From: Melitaea cinxia
Lineage: Eukaryota; Arthropoda; Insecta; Lepidoptera; Nymphalidae
DNA: 64,000 nt
Direction of reading: 5' to 3'
Assembly (NCBI RefSeq): GCF_905220565.1
Contig: NC_059399.1
Coordinates: 16,794,501-16,858,500, forward strand
Under the pieces are notes generated by a model. That model had not been told where the DNA came from. It worked only from the letters and a program-made list of their open reading frames with translations, and searched no databases. The position numbers were made by a program, and so were the translations under genes. This document shows positions 42,195-54,277 of the stretch, one piece after another; the first letter of the stretch is position 1, and every line of letters starts with the position of its first letter.

Positions 42195-42358
42195 AACATC
42201 TACATTCCAAATCGGCGGTAGCTTTACTTTCACTGAAATCATCTTTAACTATATTTAAATTATTGATAAATATCTATTTAATTTATAAAATAAATATTCG
42301 AAAGCGCTTTTGAAGCCTGCTTGAATAAATTAATATTTTTTTTTTATTTGATTTGAAT
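42195..42358 (+). mobile_element. LINE J 3' end
   Basis: CTACATTCCAAATCGGCGGT, AGCTTTACTTTCACTGAAAT and CGAAAGCGCTTTTGAAGCC, ending TTTTATTTGATTTGAATCTG. Plus-strand counterpart of 22690-22905. Confidence 0.6.
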
Positions 42359-42360
42359 CT

Positions 42361-42602
42361 GTGATTACAGCTCTATCCCAACATTCAAACTCGTTTTATT
42401 CTATCATAGACAAAAATAATTTTCTAGTACTTTCCTAAATTCTTCTAATTTCAAGATAATAAACGGACGCTCAATAACATTGTAGTGCTTGCATTGTAGT
42501 CGTAATATGCGACGATAATAAACTAATTACAATTATATTTCCGCTGTTAGACCATTAAGGCTATTATTAATTTATACTATTAAGTAGAGCTATATATTTT
42601 TT
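42361..42602. other. No recognised feature
   Basis: AT-rich spacer. Confidence 0.4.
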
Positions 42603-42745
42603 CCGCCAACTATGAGTAACGGGCGTACATGATAACAACCGGGACCGACGCGACGATTTAACGTGCTTTCGAGGCACGGTGGGAAGACCCACAAGGACTA
42701 CACAAACACTCAGACCACGGCAAATATCTATATGACCACAAAGCA
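42603..42745 (-). mobile_element. SINE-1 middle fragment
   Basis: ACATGATAACAACCGGGACC, CGAGGCACGGTGGGAAGACC and ACACTCAGACCACGGCAAAT; both head and tail are missing. Confidence 0.75.
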
Positions 42746-43364
42746 GTGCTGTGATTGTAATATTACACTAACTATATTTGATTTATAATTATAAAAGTTT
42801 TGTAAAAAAAAACGATTCAAATTAATAAACCCGACTTGAATTAAGAAATGCTTAATTTGATTGATACAGACTTTAAAATATAATTGGTTCGCAAGTCATT
42901 ACATAGTTTAACTTTTACCAATGTATCTTTTGTATACGTAATTGTGATATAGAATATTTTATATCGATTATATTTTATAATAAGTATTCGTGTATGCTCG
43001 TTCCATGTCGCAACACATCGACGTCCTTGGCTGCAACATTTAAAAGTAGTCGTGTTATATGCTGCGTACTCTCGGTTATTAACTATGGATATAATTAAAT
43101 AATAATAAGTTACCTACTTAACTTGATCACTTTACAAGTTAAGAAATTTTAAAAGCATTTGACCCAAAACAAAGAATTCAAGTGCCTTTTAAAAGCACGT
43201 ATAAAACAGTTATTAGCAAAATCGACTGAGATATGCGATCGACCTTTATTTATTTTATAGGTTTGCGAGCATTTTTTACATTTATGACACACTACGATAT
43301 CAATTTTTTTTACTTTTATAAATTAGATAACTACTTATCAAGGAACTGGAAATAATATTGTGTC
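42746..43364. other. No recognised feature
   Basis: AT-rich spacer. Confidence 0.45.
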
Positions 43365-43772
43365 TGCTCACAAACGAAAAAAAAAAAACGACTTCAATTA
43401 CATCGATATAAATCGCCAGCGTCATCAAAGGTTACTAAAAAGTCTCGATCAAATTTAAATGGGACTATGAGACAAGCATCGGCTTTCGATTAAAATAAGA
43501 ACTATCTAAATCTTTAAATCCAGTGAAAAGTTATGCGGTATAATACAACGTAGGTCAACGAAATCACGTAAAACGCATAATTAGATATAGCTCGAAATGT
43601 AATTGTTAGATTGTGATACGCACCACCTTTCGATTAAAAAAAAAATCATCGAAATCGGTCCACGCACCGAGTCAAAAGTTCTGAGACACAGATGAAGTAG
43701 GGGGGGGGGGGATATAAAAAAATACAATCGAATTAAGAACCTCCTCCATTTTTGGAACTCGATTAACTAATT
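43365..43772 (+). mobile_element. Family C copy
   Basis: Starts TGCTCACAAACGAAAAAAAA with CGACTTCAATTACATCGAT. It has one full and one partial module (AATACAACGTAGGTCAACGA) and ends CTCCATTTTTGGAACTCGAT. It carries a G run at 43700-43709. Confidence 0.75.
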
Positions 43773-43979
43773 TAAATAAAAAACAATACATAACTGCATG
43801 CAGCTTGTGTAATACACATACGCCACATATACATAATAGCCATTTACAATCGTGCGAAAATGATTGCAAAAGACCCCTAGTTCTGTTTATTAAAATTATC
43901 CAATTCAATCGTTAAAGTGTTACTGACAATATCGGGTAATAAAGATTTATATAGTATTAAATGGTTTGCTTCATCATTA

Positions 43980-44412
43980 TAATAATTGTGTTTGCAGGCA
44001 AACGAAAAAAAAACGACTTCAATTAAATCGACAAGTAATACAACGTAGGTAAACGAAAAAATAGTCAAGTAAATACGCATTATCAAAGATTACTCCAAAA
44101 GCTGTAATCAGATCTCGATGAAATTTAAATGTGACCACACGACAAACATCAGCTTTCGATTAAATTAAAAATCATCAAAATCGGTACACCCATTAAAAAG
44201 TTATGCGGATTTTCGAAAGTTTCCCTCGATTTCTTTGGGATCCCATCATCAGATCCTAGTTTCCTTATCATGATACCACACCAGGGATTTCTCATTTCCA
44301 ACAAAAAAGAATTATCAAAATCGGTTCATAAACGATGAAGTTATCCCCGAGCATACATAATATATATTACGGTCGAATTGAGTAACCTCCTTTTTTTGAA
44401 GTCGGTAAAAAA
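43980..44412 (+). mobile_element. Family C copy
   Basis: TTTGCAGGCAAACGAAAAAA, CGACTTCAATTAAATCGACA and TTTTTTTGAAGTCGGTAAAA at the ends; the AAAATCGGTTCATAAACGAT block is present. The reverse open frame 43877-44086 has repeat-derived relatives in other C copies. Confidence 0.8.
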
Positions 44413-44734
44413 TTGCTTCAATATAAAAAAAAAATCGTGTTTTAATGTTATAAATTAATGTCAATTTGTGTTTCAAAGAGTTCTATGTTCAAAAACATAT
44501 TATTTTTAATAATAATAGTGAAAAAAATTTCACTACAATCAGATTGATACAATTAATCCTTATTTTAATAAAAATATAAATACAAAATTGACAACTTGAT
44601 GAATGGAAGATTGATGTCAAAAAAGGTAGTATACCTGTATTGTATGTCACCAGGATCTTATGTACAGTAAGGAGTATATGATGAGAGACTTCATAGGTGA
44701 TAGCCAATGCTTACAATGTGACAGAAAAATGTAA

Positions 44735-45358
44735 ATAATTGTGTTTGCTCGCAAACGAAAAACAAACCGACTTCAATTACATCGACGAGTAATACAACGT
44801 AGATCGACGAAAAAATAGTCAAGTAACTACGCGTTATCAAAGATTACTCAAAAAGTAGTTATCAGATCTCGATAAAATTTATATGTAACCACATGATAAA
44901 CATCAGCTTTCGATTAAATCAAAAATTATCACAATCGGTATACTCAGTAAAATGTTATTGCGGATTTTCGAGAGTTTCCCTCGATTTCTCTGAGATTCCA
45001 TCATCAGATCCTGATTTCCTTATCATGGTACCAAACTAGGGATATCCTCTTTCCAACAAAAAAAAGAAATATCAAAATCGGTACATCTAGTAGAAAGTTA
45101 TTCGGTATAATACAACGTAGGTCGACGAAAAAAGCGTCAAGTAAAAACGCATTATTAGATATAACTCGAAAAGTAGTTGTTAGATCTCAAATAAATTTAA
45201 ATGGGACCAATTGGCACACACCACCTTTCGATTAAAACAAAATTTGTCGAAATCGGTCCACCCGGTCAAAAGTTCTGATGTAACATACACAAAAAAAAAA
45301 AAAAAAAAATACAGTCGAATTGAGAACCTCCTCCTTTTTTGGAAGTCGGTTAAAAAAA
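44735..45358 (+). mobile_element. Family C, long two-module copy
   Basis: TTTGCTCGCAAACGAAAAAC, CCGACTTCAATTACATCGAC, two modules as in 37481-38118, and TCCTTTTTTGGAAGTCGGTT. An A run at 45291-45309. The modules are in the same order as in 37481-38118. Confidence 0.85.
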
Positions 45359-45360
45359 GT

Positions 45361-45777
45361 ACAAAAACCTAACCCCAAGAAATGACTAAGATGTGCGGAC
45401 GAGCGAGTCAGCTGAACGTTAGTAAGATACTGATTCGTGAGCAAAATAATGCGTTTTTTTTTTAATATAATAATTGAGCGGTAATCGATAAAATACTAAC
45501 GACAACATCGTTTAGTAAAACACGACGTCATTTAGTAAAAGCAACATTTTTGTGGTACACCGCCTGTACTGATTATAAAAATAATTTTTATTCATTGCAC
45601 AATTTACATTCCTGGGTGTTAATTGGTTACAGATAAATATCAAATAAATCGTGTCGCGTATTTATGTCATGACCATCTCAGTGTGAAAAAAAATGTCGAC
45701 TGAAATAATAATTAATTTTAAAAGATTTACTTTTTTGCTGCTAATAAATGCAAACTCTACCGTTGATTTGCATTTCG
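45361..45777. other. No recognised feature
   Basis: AT-rich spacer. Confidence 0.45.
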
Positions 45778-46165
45778 TTTTTTTTTTTTTTTTTTTTTTT
45801 AATACAACTAGGTCGGCAAACAAGCGTACGACTCACCGGATGGTAAGCGATTACCGAAGTTCATGTCGGTAACACTAGAATCATCGCAAAAATAAATGAT
45901 TTCCGCCGGCAAACTGTCACGCAGTTTGGCGGGTTAAGAAATTGTAAAGTATTTGGTCCAATGAATAATTTATTATTATTATTAAAAAATCAGGTTGCCG
46001 ACCCTATTCCCAAATCTCCCCAGGAGCTCTGATCATGTTACTCACTAACAGGAAAACAACACTGCTTGAAAACAACTTATTATTAAGCTGTGATATTTTG
46101 TAAACTCGAGGTACTAACCCAATCGGGCTGCTCCATTTTTTCAGCGGGAAATTTCCTACACAGTT
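45778..46165 (-). mobile_element. Family E copy split by a short LINE end
   Basis: A T run (45779-45800), AGGTCGGCAAACAAGCGTAC, AATCATCGCAA, then the insertion. E resumes at GTTGCCGACCCTATTCCCAA, CCCCAGGAGCTCTGATCATG and GGGCTGCTCCATTTTTTCAG. Confidence 0.8.
45889..45993 (+). mobile_element. Minimal LINE 3' end with stem-loop
   Basis: About 105 bp inserted in family E. It has a hairpin (CCGCC-GGC-AAACTG against CAGTTTGGCGG, 45903-45932), then GTATTTGGTCCAATGAATAA and a TTATTATTATTA end. Some LINE clades need such a 3' stem-loop for reverse transcription, so this may be the smallest retained end. Confidence 0.55.
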
Positions 46166-46455
46166 AATTATATACCTAACTTGTGTGACAATCTAAGCTA
46201 GCTTTTAGAAGTCATACTTTGATTAGTATACTTATTGTGCTTTGGTATTGGTGTTTTCAGACTCTCGACACATAAGTAAATCCTAGTAGGGGTCGTTAAA
46301 TGTAAGACGTTAAATAAATTAATGTGGGTAATGCTCTGGGTGTCATTGCTTGTGTATTGTCTGTGTTTCGTGACTGAAACAGGATTTTAATTCTACTGGA
46401 GACTATGGCAAATGAAGCTTTTGTTTAATCTTTAATTAACAATTATATATACAAG

Positions 46456-46462
<7 letters not shown>

Positions 46463-46522
<60 letters not shown>
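46463..46522. repeat. (TA)n microsatellite
   Basis: About 30 TA units. The 83-codon frame starting here encodes only YI repeats and then runs into LINE sequence. Confidence 0.95.
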
Positions 46523-46526
<4 letters not shown>

Positions 46527-46569
46527 GTAGTATATATGTATATATTTATTTGTGTATATGTATGTGTAT

Positions 46570-46812
46570 ATGTATATTTACTTCTGTTAATACCATACTG
46601 CTTGTTAACTATATGCCAATTCTTTATCAACTGTTTGTACACTTCCCTACCGCTTCTCTTTTTCTTGCTATGTCCTATGCCCAAAGGTTGTCTGGAAGAA
46701 ATCGCTCTTAGCGATAAGACCGCCTTTGTACATCTTTCTTTTCATGTATCACTTTTGTTGTAATGTTTCTTTCTGGTGTACAATAAAGAGTATTTATTAT
46801 TATTATTATTAT
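46570..46812 (+). mobile_element. LINE 3' UTR (CR1/jockey-like)
   Basis: GGTTGTCTGGAAGAAATCGC, CTTAGCGATAAGACCGCCTT, GGTGTACAATAAAGAGTATT (polyadenylation region), ending (TTA)n. A related end is at 63430-63585. Confidence 0.65.
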
Positions 46813-46815
46813 ATA

Positions 46816-47542
46816 AAACATAAATATTATCATTTCTAAGAATGAATGTTAATAAATCGTATAAATACTTGTGGTTTTCTCAATTTGTTCGCGATCATTA
46901 AACAGTAATTTTAGTTGTTTGAGAATTTTCGTGTAATTGTTTATAAAATAATATTGTAGCTAGCAGAAACCAAAAGCCTTTGCAACGCAGTATATTATAT
47001 TTATATTTTCGACAAAGTATTGTATTTGTTGAGGTTGTAAAATATTAAAAATTATTTAATTTTACGATTTTTTTTTTGTATACAAAAATTATTTTTATAT
47101 AAAATGAAACTGTTAGAAATAAACGTGTACTCAAAATTTCTATTATTTCATTACTATTATACTTTTCCTAACAATATAAAGAAATATAAATAATAAGCCT
47201 CAATAAAATGGTTAACTAATAGACTTGAAAAATAAGTTTTGTAATCAGACTGGTAACTTCATTTATCAGTCTTCGAATAAACGAATGAACTTATTTAATT
47301 ACATTATAGATTTTATATCTATAAATAGTAATTTTCTAGCACTTTTCTAAATACTTCAAATTCCAAGGTAATGCGCGGACGCTGATTAACTAACTACCTA
47401 TTGATGTTACATTGTGTTCTTATTATGTAACGATGATCAAGTCATTATAATTCTATTTCCTTAGTTAATACTTAATTATGGATCAAATAAACACAATAAT
47501 GGTTGTACATTATATACAACCGAGAGGCACTAAGAGAGCTAA
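46816..47542. other. No recognised feature
   Basis: AT-rich spacer. Confidence 0.45.
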
Positions 47543-47830
47543 CTGAGGTAGGGCACAGCAGGAAATTTCCTGCACAAAATATGGAACAGCCCGACTAGTT
47601 AAGTACCTCGATCTTATAGAAGATCGCAGCTAAATAATACTGCTATCAAGTTGTGTTCCTGTTGGTGAGTAAGGTGACTAGATCTCCTGGGGGAATAGGG
47701 GAATAGGTTCAGCAATGCGCTTACGATGTTTCTAGTTTTGCAGATGTCTATAAGCTACGGTAATCGCTTACCGTCAGGTGAGTTGTACGCTTGATTGCCG
47801 ACTTAGATGTATATATAAAAAATACATTAA
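47543..47830 (+). mobile_element. Full-length family E copy
   Basis: CTGAGGTAGGGCACAGCAGG, TATAGAAGATCGCAGCTAAA, GTTGGTGAGTAAGGTGACTA and AATCGCTTACCGTCAGGTGA; ends in a degenerate A-rich stretch. Confidence 0.85.
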
Positions 47831-47832
47831 AG

Positions 47833-48020
47833 ACAACGAAATCAGCAAACAAGCTACAGCTCACCCGATGCCAAGCGGTTACCGTAGCTTATAGACATCT
47901 GCAACAACAAAAGTATTGCAATGGCGTTGCTGATCCTACCCCCAACCCTCCCTAGGAGCTATGATCACTATACTCACACACTGCTTGAAAGCAGTAGATA
48001 TTATCTAGCTGTGTTTCTTT
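47833..48020 (-). mobile_element. Family E partial copy, inverted relative to its neighbour
   Basis: CAGCAAACAAGCTACAGCTC, CGGTTACCGTAGCTTATAGA, CTCCCTAGGAGCTATGATCA and GCTTGAAAGCAGTAGATATT. The 3' ends of the two E copies face each other across a few bases. Confidence 0.75.
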
Positions 48021-50186
48021 AGTTACGACTAACAGTATAATAAAAATAGCAGTAAACGTAATTTGCCCACCCACCGTTCATCGAGTGTAATATAATAAAG
48101 CCTACTAAATGAAAATTTATTTATTTCAAGGCACTGATCTTAAAACGAAACATCTTTTTACCTCCGATAGCCTGTTACCCGAGCAAGGTTACATATTGTG
48201 AAACAACGCGCCGCGACTTTTTTTGATCAGCAAGTTACGATAATGCGAAATGACAAATAGTCCGAGCAGTTCAATATATTTATTATATCATTACAACAGT
48301 ATAGTAAAAAAAATAATATCAAAATCAAAGTGACTTTATTCGACTTGGCTTCAAAATCAATTTTAAATTGTTATTCTATGAAGAAAAATTATATTTTATT
48401 AAATTAATTAATTAAAGTTAAAGCGAAGCGAAAGAAGTTAATATCAAAGATTCGGTAAGTAGATTTATTATTCCTATTTATATATCATATTAATTGATAT
48501 TTTTGTTAATATATGTAATATTACTGTAATTTAACTGTGAAAATATTGTTAGTAAATATATTTTATGAAAAACATCCCGCGGGTAGACTTAAATTCCAAG
48601 CTCGTAAATATTGCGAATAGCAATTTTTATAAACTTTTATTTAATTTCCAATGTATGTAAATATATATTAATACGTGAAGCAAAAACTTTGTACCCCTTT
48701 TTACGAAAATTGCACGTACGGAGGAGTATGAAAATTCGTACACTTATAGTTTATATAGAGAAGGGGTGCAGAATGCTAATTATTTTTAATAATGTATAAA
48801 AATATATTATATTAAATAAAAAAAAAACATTACACACACTACCACGTATTTGATACACACGCGTATTATATACTCTTTTGTCGATTGTCAAAGTTCATAG
48901 TCAAAGTTCCAATTTTTAAAAAAGAATCGTTACTTTTATCATTTTTTGGTTCAATATAAATGTTTAATTATGGTCGAATTTCGACCTCTGACCACTTGTA
49001 TATATAATTGCGCGAGATTACCTATGCAGATAAACAAGAAAAAAATATGATAGTTAAAAAAAATTAAAAAAATTTCAAACCAAGTAAATAATCCGAATAT
49101 TAAATCTAGCGACAAACTTTTATATCATATAAATTGTGTAATCACTTTAAATGTTGATAGTAAAAGTGTAAAAAAAAATTATTTAATTCTTTTTAGCGTA
49201 TTTAAAATAAACGCTGGATTTTAAAAAGTTTTTTTATTTTAATTTATTTTACAAAATGAATACAGACTCAATATGTGAAGCGTTACCCCACAGTAACAGA
49301 TCGTATAATATTACACTATGGATATAAATTTATATTTACATTTTAACGACATTATATTTAAGGCATAATAAAAAAATACGTTAAATGAAACATTTTGCCA
49401 TTACAAAGTCAAAATTTAAATTTTTCGTCGTGTTATAAACTTTTTTTTTAATTTCGTCATCTAAGCTATTAATGTTCATACATATTATTCGATATACAGT
49501 TATAAATAAAATGAGTTATGAATAAAACAAATGAATGATTGTATGATACCGAACACACAAGAACACACAAGAATAAACAACGTGTCGCGTGATTTATATA
49601 TATTTAGATATATATCATGTAAAATCGGCACCAACTGGTAGTGGAGTAGGTATATTTAATTTCATGTTACAATATTTCTTTACATTTTCTTCTCCTTCTT
49701 CAAGGTCAATGGCTTTCAATAGTGCCAAATGAGCACAGATGTTCTTCACATATTAACGCGTACACGAAAAAAAAAAAACTTACAACAAGAGAATCTCATA
49801 GACATATTATGTGTTTTTTTTTTTTTAATTCAAGCAAATCGATAAGTAGACCAGTCAAGTGCGAGTCGTATCCAAAAAATTATCAAATATTTTATTACAA
49901 CTATAAACATCAAATTATCACTTTTTATTCCTACATGTTTCTCTCTTATTCTTACAAAGCCACCGATAAAAATACTATAAACAATTCAAGCAAGTCCTAC
50001 AAAATAACAAAAGTCCTATAAAAATGTTATTCAATTTTAAATTTCGAACGTCAACAAAAAAAAAACTATCGCGAAACTAAATTAATGAACATAAAACAAT
50101 TATATAATTACAGCATATGTACTTTCATATTTAAAGTTATAAATGAAAATGTCCATACCGAACTATAATTTAATAGCAGCAAAAAA
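48021..50186. other. Mostly no recognised feature
   Basis: Long AT-rich stretch. A short reverse LINE J end (AAATCAAAGTGACTTTATTC, 48332-48351) is the only recognisable piece. Frames at 48611-48799 and 49722-50021 are not recognisable. Confidence 0.45.
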
Positions 50187-50360
50187 ATTGGTCTCATTGT
50201 TTTGCCTAAAACTCGTACCAAGTTCGGTCAAAGCGCAATAACCTATGACGGAGCGCGTCTTTATAACAAGATACCCTGAGACATCAAAAATATTGACTCG
50301 TTCGATATATTCAAAAAGCGACTACCTCATTATTACATTGGTACAAAAATATCTGTCTAA
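50187..50360 (+). pseudogene. Non-LTR retrotransposon ORF2, extreme C-terminus
   Basis: The frame reads KIGLIVLPKTRTKFGQSAIT, YDGARLYNKIP, a TGA at 50277-50279, then DIKNIDSFDIFKKRLPHYYI, with a stop at 50358-50360. It matches the usual tail of CR1/jockey-type ORF2 (P..RT.FGQ, Y.G..LWN.LP, F...FK..L). The in-frame TGA and the lack of upstream RT sequence mark it as dead. The 60-codon frame in another phase (50245-50427) is a shadow. Confidence 0.7.
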
Positions 50361-51169
50361 GTATGTAGTCTGGAATAATAGTGGTTTTCAAAATAATCGT
50401 AGAGATGTTTTTTTTTTCTTTTTTTAAATTCATCCGGGGTATCATCTGGTTGGTTTGTGTTTAATCATTTGTGTGTTATTTTCTCCATTGAAAATGTAAG
50501 TACGACAACGAATAATATATTAAAACTAAACCTAAAAAAATTAACATATAAAAGAGCAAGATATTGATGTCAAATTGACATCCCATCGCACAATTACTGA
50601 AAGGCATTTTTAAACCACTTTCTCGTATCAGCGACCTCGCAATCGTGATACCATCAACTATGTCATACAAATCTCTCCTTTATTTCATTTTCTATATAGA
50701 CTACAATTCGATCCCTAACTAAGGTATGTAAAGGTTGAACATAAAGGTCACCGACCAACTAGGCGTGAAATACATCAATAGCGTTTTTGGAAAGATTAAT
50801 TAACAGTGCGTCTTTGACACGTATTAATAACGAGTTGAACGGTACGCAACATTTTGTTACGCGCTACCAACTTTGCCGTAATAATCAATCAAATGACAAG
50901 TTTTGAATTTCGAAGTTAACGCTCTTTTGTATAACATATGTTTAATTTTAGTGATACGTCATTGGAAAACCATTCTGAAATTATCGTTTCGTCACTATGA
51001 TGATAATAATACTAATTTATTCATCAAATAAATCAAAATTAGCTATTATGACGAGTTACTGCGAAACCAATGACCTATCATTGTGTCACTGTGAAAAAAT
51101 TGACACACAGTTACTCTGAGAGTGTTGGTATTTAGCGTTTATAGCTTTTTGTGTAAGATAAATAAATAA
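50361..51169. other. No recognised feature
   Basis: AT-rich spacer; a T run at 50410-50428 may end the LINE remnant. Confidence 0.45.
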
Positions 51170-51325
51170 TTATAAATAAATATCTAATAACATTCATAGA
51201 CGTTCGTTTGTTCTTTAACTCAATGCTTGTATTATAGTTAGCAGCCGACTGTTATAGCATTTTTTTTTTTTTTTATAAATATTCATGGAAATAATACAAT
51301 ATAAATAAAAAAATATAAAATACAA
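51170..51325 (-). mobile_element. SINE-2 tail fragment
   Basis: In reverse: GACGTTCGTTTGTTCTTTAA, CTCAATGCTTGTATTATAGT and TAGCAGCCGACTGTTATAGC, then a T run. The tRNA-like head is missing. Confidence 0.65.
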
Positions 51326-51330
51326 ATATA

Positions 51331-51879
51331 GGTATAATATTTACCAGCATTTATAATACGAATATAAAGCGTAATTTTTTTTGTTATGTTTTTATAATTT
51401 TAATTTGATTAATTTAAGAGAACGTTTTAATTTTTTTTATTATTACAGTAATTGTTCGCAAACTTCAGCCGGTTGTCGAAATTAATACACACAGCTTATT
51501 CTGCGTTTTTTTTTTTCAATTAAAAAATATTTGAACATAAAATAATAATTAAAAACACTAAGATATTTCTGTGTTGGTACTCTACCAACCAAAAAAATTA
51601 AATAATTTAAAATTACATTGGTACATACTTTGTATTGTTCTTCACAGAATGTGTCAACAGGACCAAATGATTTACTAAAATACAAGTACCGTAGGAGGAG
51701 GTTATGTCCGTGTGCAGATAGGAAATAACGAGGAAATATGATGTAAAATTTTGATATTTTTTTAGTCTTCTCAATGTCACGACAAGATTTATACCAGCCT
51801 CGATATCGATAAATCAAAAAAAGTGTTCAAACTGCTCTGGTCGTAACTGGTATATACTATTTACCCTAATATTCATAAT
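51331..51879. other. No recognised feature
   Basis: A reverse 111-codon frame (51482-51817) lacks any recognisable domain. It is Lys/Tyr/Phe-rich, as expected of chance frames in AT-rich DNA. Confidence 0.45.
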
Positions 51880-52155
51880 TATGTTTGATTGCAAACGAAA
51901 AAAAAATCGGTCTGCCAAGTCAAAAGTTCGAGGTAACATACATAAAAAAGTGTGTGTGTGTACTTATGTACGCGTGTAAGAAGTTATACTTCATTGGCTA
52001 GCTAACTTCACGTTGCTAACTTCTTCTTCGTTGACTAGCTAACTTCAGGATGTCGGTTTTTTTCGCGAAATTTTCCCTAACTATCAAAAAGAAATATAAC
52101 TCCAAAAAAAACGATCGAAGTGAGAACCTACTCCTTTTTTGGAAATTGGTAAAAA
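51880..52155 (+). mobile_element. Family C variant carrying an inverted H module
   Basis: One end is GTTTGATTGCAAACGAAAAA and the other CTCCTTTTTTGGAAATTGGT. Between them lies H in reverse: TACTTATGTACGCGTGTAAG, TTGGCTAGCTAACTTCACG, TTGACTAGCTAACTTCAGGA. It shows that H is an alternative interior of family C-type elements. Confidence 0.65.
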
Positions 52156-52630
52156 ATATATTTCCATATTTCTCTCAAAAAACGTTGCGGGTAAAACGTC
52201 ACTTTCAGGAATGGTCGGGTCAGCGTTATGGTTTCACTCTATTTTGCTCCCCGTATTTTTTCATATTACCGGTCTTAGGAACTATATAAGGTCCGCTTTA
52301 CCTATACATTTCTTCGAAAAAAAAAAAGAAAAAAAAACAAATGGCGCCGGGTCATATAGTTACTTAAAATACTTCTGTTGACCGCCAGATATGTGTCAGG
52401 AACGCACTTCAACAACTGCCAGATAACCGGTTGAAATGATGTCGAAAATGCATAGAAGACTACCATGAGATACACCGTCTTAGGTCAGATTGCGTAAAGA
52501 ATTTCTTAAAACGATGCTCAGGTCACGACCGCTGTGACTGCATTTAACGACATTTTACATTTCATTGTTATTACTCATGCTTACCCTTATTTTTTTTAAT
52601 CTTTCTATTTTTTCACATTCTTCCTACATA
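52156..52630. other. No recognised feature
   Basis: Frames at 52050-52381 overlap the family C end and are not recognisable. Confidence 0.45.
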
Positions 52631-53091
52631 TCTATACATATAATAAAATGGTAGGAAAGTCAAAACTATACATTGAATATTTTTTAAAAATAATACTTGG
52701 GATGTGATCTACAATCGATACCGAAGCCAAAAATATAGTTTTTAGAATTTATGTCTGTTTGTCTGTTTATCTGTTTGTCTGTATATATGTCCGCAATAAA
52801 CTCAAAAAGTACTGCATGGATTTACTTCAAATTTGGCACGAATATTATTAAGAAGTCGGGTCAACATATAGGCTACATATTATCACGCTATAACCTACGG
52901 GGAACGAGCAGTGAACCTTTATTTCTTCAACGCATTCTGTAACAACGCGTAATCTAACGACGCATATTTGAATGTTGTTGTTATTATGTTAATAACCATA
53001 TCATAAACTGGCTTTACACTATAAATAAAGACATTCTGTAGTATATTTAGTATCAGCATTGCAGCCATGCGAAGCCGGGGCGGGTCGCTAG
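52631..53091 (+). mobile_element. Complete non-autonomous Helitron (461 bp)
   Basis: TCTATACATATAATAAAATG after A at one end, GCCGGGGCGGGTCGCTAG before T at the other. Interior: GTCTGTTTGTCTGTTTATCT, AAAAGTACTGCATGGATTTA and TTTAGTATCAGCATTGCAGC. It shares its 3' end with 36556-37123 and 24893-25085. No Rep or helicase sequence. Confidence 0.9.
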
Positions 53092-53094
53092 TAA

Positions 53095-53622
53095 TTAGAA
53101 TAAAGTAACATAAAAACTCTTTGGTGTGTAAAGTTTATCACAACCATCTTTATATACTTACTGTAGTAATTTAACCATCATTTAATTTCAGTTTAACATA
53201 CTTTATGTTTATTTAAACGTACCGTATAATGTCGTAAGGATAAACAGCAATACCGCTGTTACAACGATTAAAACTGATAATAATCTACATACTTTGTAAT
53301 ATTGTAATTAAACGAACAATTATACACTTGTATCGAACAATAGACGTTGTCAAATATTACTACATTTTACAATTTTATCATTAAAAAAAATACATAGCTC
53401 GATGGAAAATCGACATTATCTTGTCGATTGTTAATGCTGTTTTCGTTCAACTTTGTGGTTGTATAATTTTTGTGCAATAAACGCGTGTGAATTGACGTAT
53501 TGTTTTCATTTACTTGAGACATTAGCAATTACTAAAATTAACTCTTTATTATTCTCTAATAGATATATTTCTTTTTAAGATACATGAAGATATAATGTGT
53601 AGGCGTGTAATTTTAATGTTGA
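53095..53622. other. No recognised feature
   Basis: AT-rich spacer. Confidence 0.45.
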
Positions 53623-53880
53623 CGCTTCAGCCTGTAATATCCCACTGCTGGACATAGGCCTCTTTCTCCGTGTAGTAGAAGGATCAGTGCTTAATCTACC
53701 ACGCTGCTCCAATGCGGATTGGCGGATATATTCCCCACTATGAGTAACGATCGCTATCAGTACATGATAACAACCGGGACCGACGGCTTAACGTGCTCTC
53801 CGAGGCACGGTGGGGAGACCCACAGGGACTGCACAAACACCCAGACCACAGCAAACCTCCGTATGGCCAATACAAATGTT
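53623..53880 (-). mobile_element. SINE-1 truncated by a microsatellite
   Basis: Complete tail and body (CGCTTCAGCCTGTAATATCC through GTATGGCCAATACAAATG). The tRNA head is replaced by (TA)n(TG)n at 53881. Both open frames here are SINE plus microsatellite shadows. Confidence 0.85.

Positions 53881-53930
<50 letters not shown>
53881..53930. repeat. Compound (TA)n(TG)n(TA)n microsatellite
   Basis: TATATATATATATATG, then ~14 TG units, then TATATATA. Confidence 0.95.
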
Positions 53931-53931
<1 letters not shown>

Positions 53932-54277
53932 TCAAGATTTGCTAATATTTTATAATATTTTCATATTATTATCATAATAATTACATACATCATACGATGT
54001 AAGGTCGTTATGAAAAACGTTCATAATAATTTTAATAATATTTACGACATTATTAAATATCAAATTAAGAAAAAGATTAGTCAAAAATAAAGTTGAAATA
54101 ACTTTTCAAGGTTGTTTTTTCTTATGTTAAAGGAATTCATAAAATTCGGGCAGAATAATTTCTTATATAATAACCAGTAGACTCGATAGATGTTATCCGG
54201 TATTAACTATGGAATATTCAATTGTAAGTGGAATAAAATAATAAATGTTAAAATAACTCTTTATGCTATTACGCGCG
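53931..54277. other. No recognised feature
   Basis: AT-rich spacer. Confidence 0.45.

Noticed and set aside
46460..46711. 83-codon frame beginning with YI repeats
   Set aside because: Translation of a (TA)n microsatellite followed by LINE UTR.
48425..48460. Donor-like ATTCG|GTAAGT after AAGCGAAGCGAAAG
   Set aside because: No start codon with a meaningful frame and no promoter-like composition upstream.
51482..51817. 111-codon reverse frame as a host gene
   Set aside because: AT-driven composition, no domain, no splice or promoter context.
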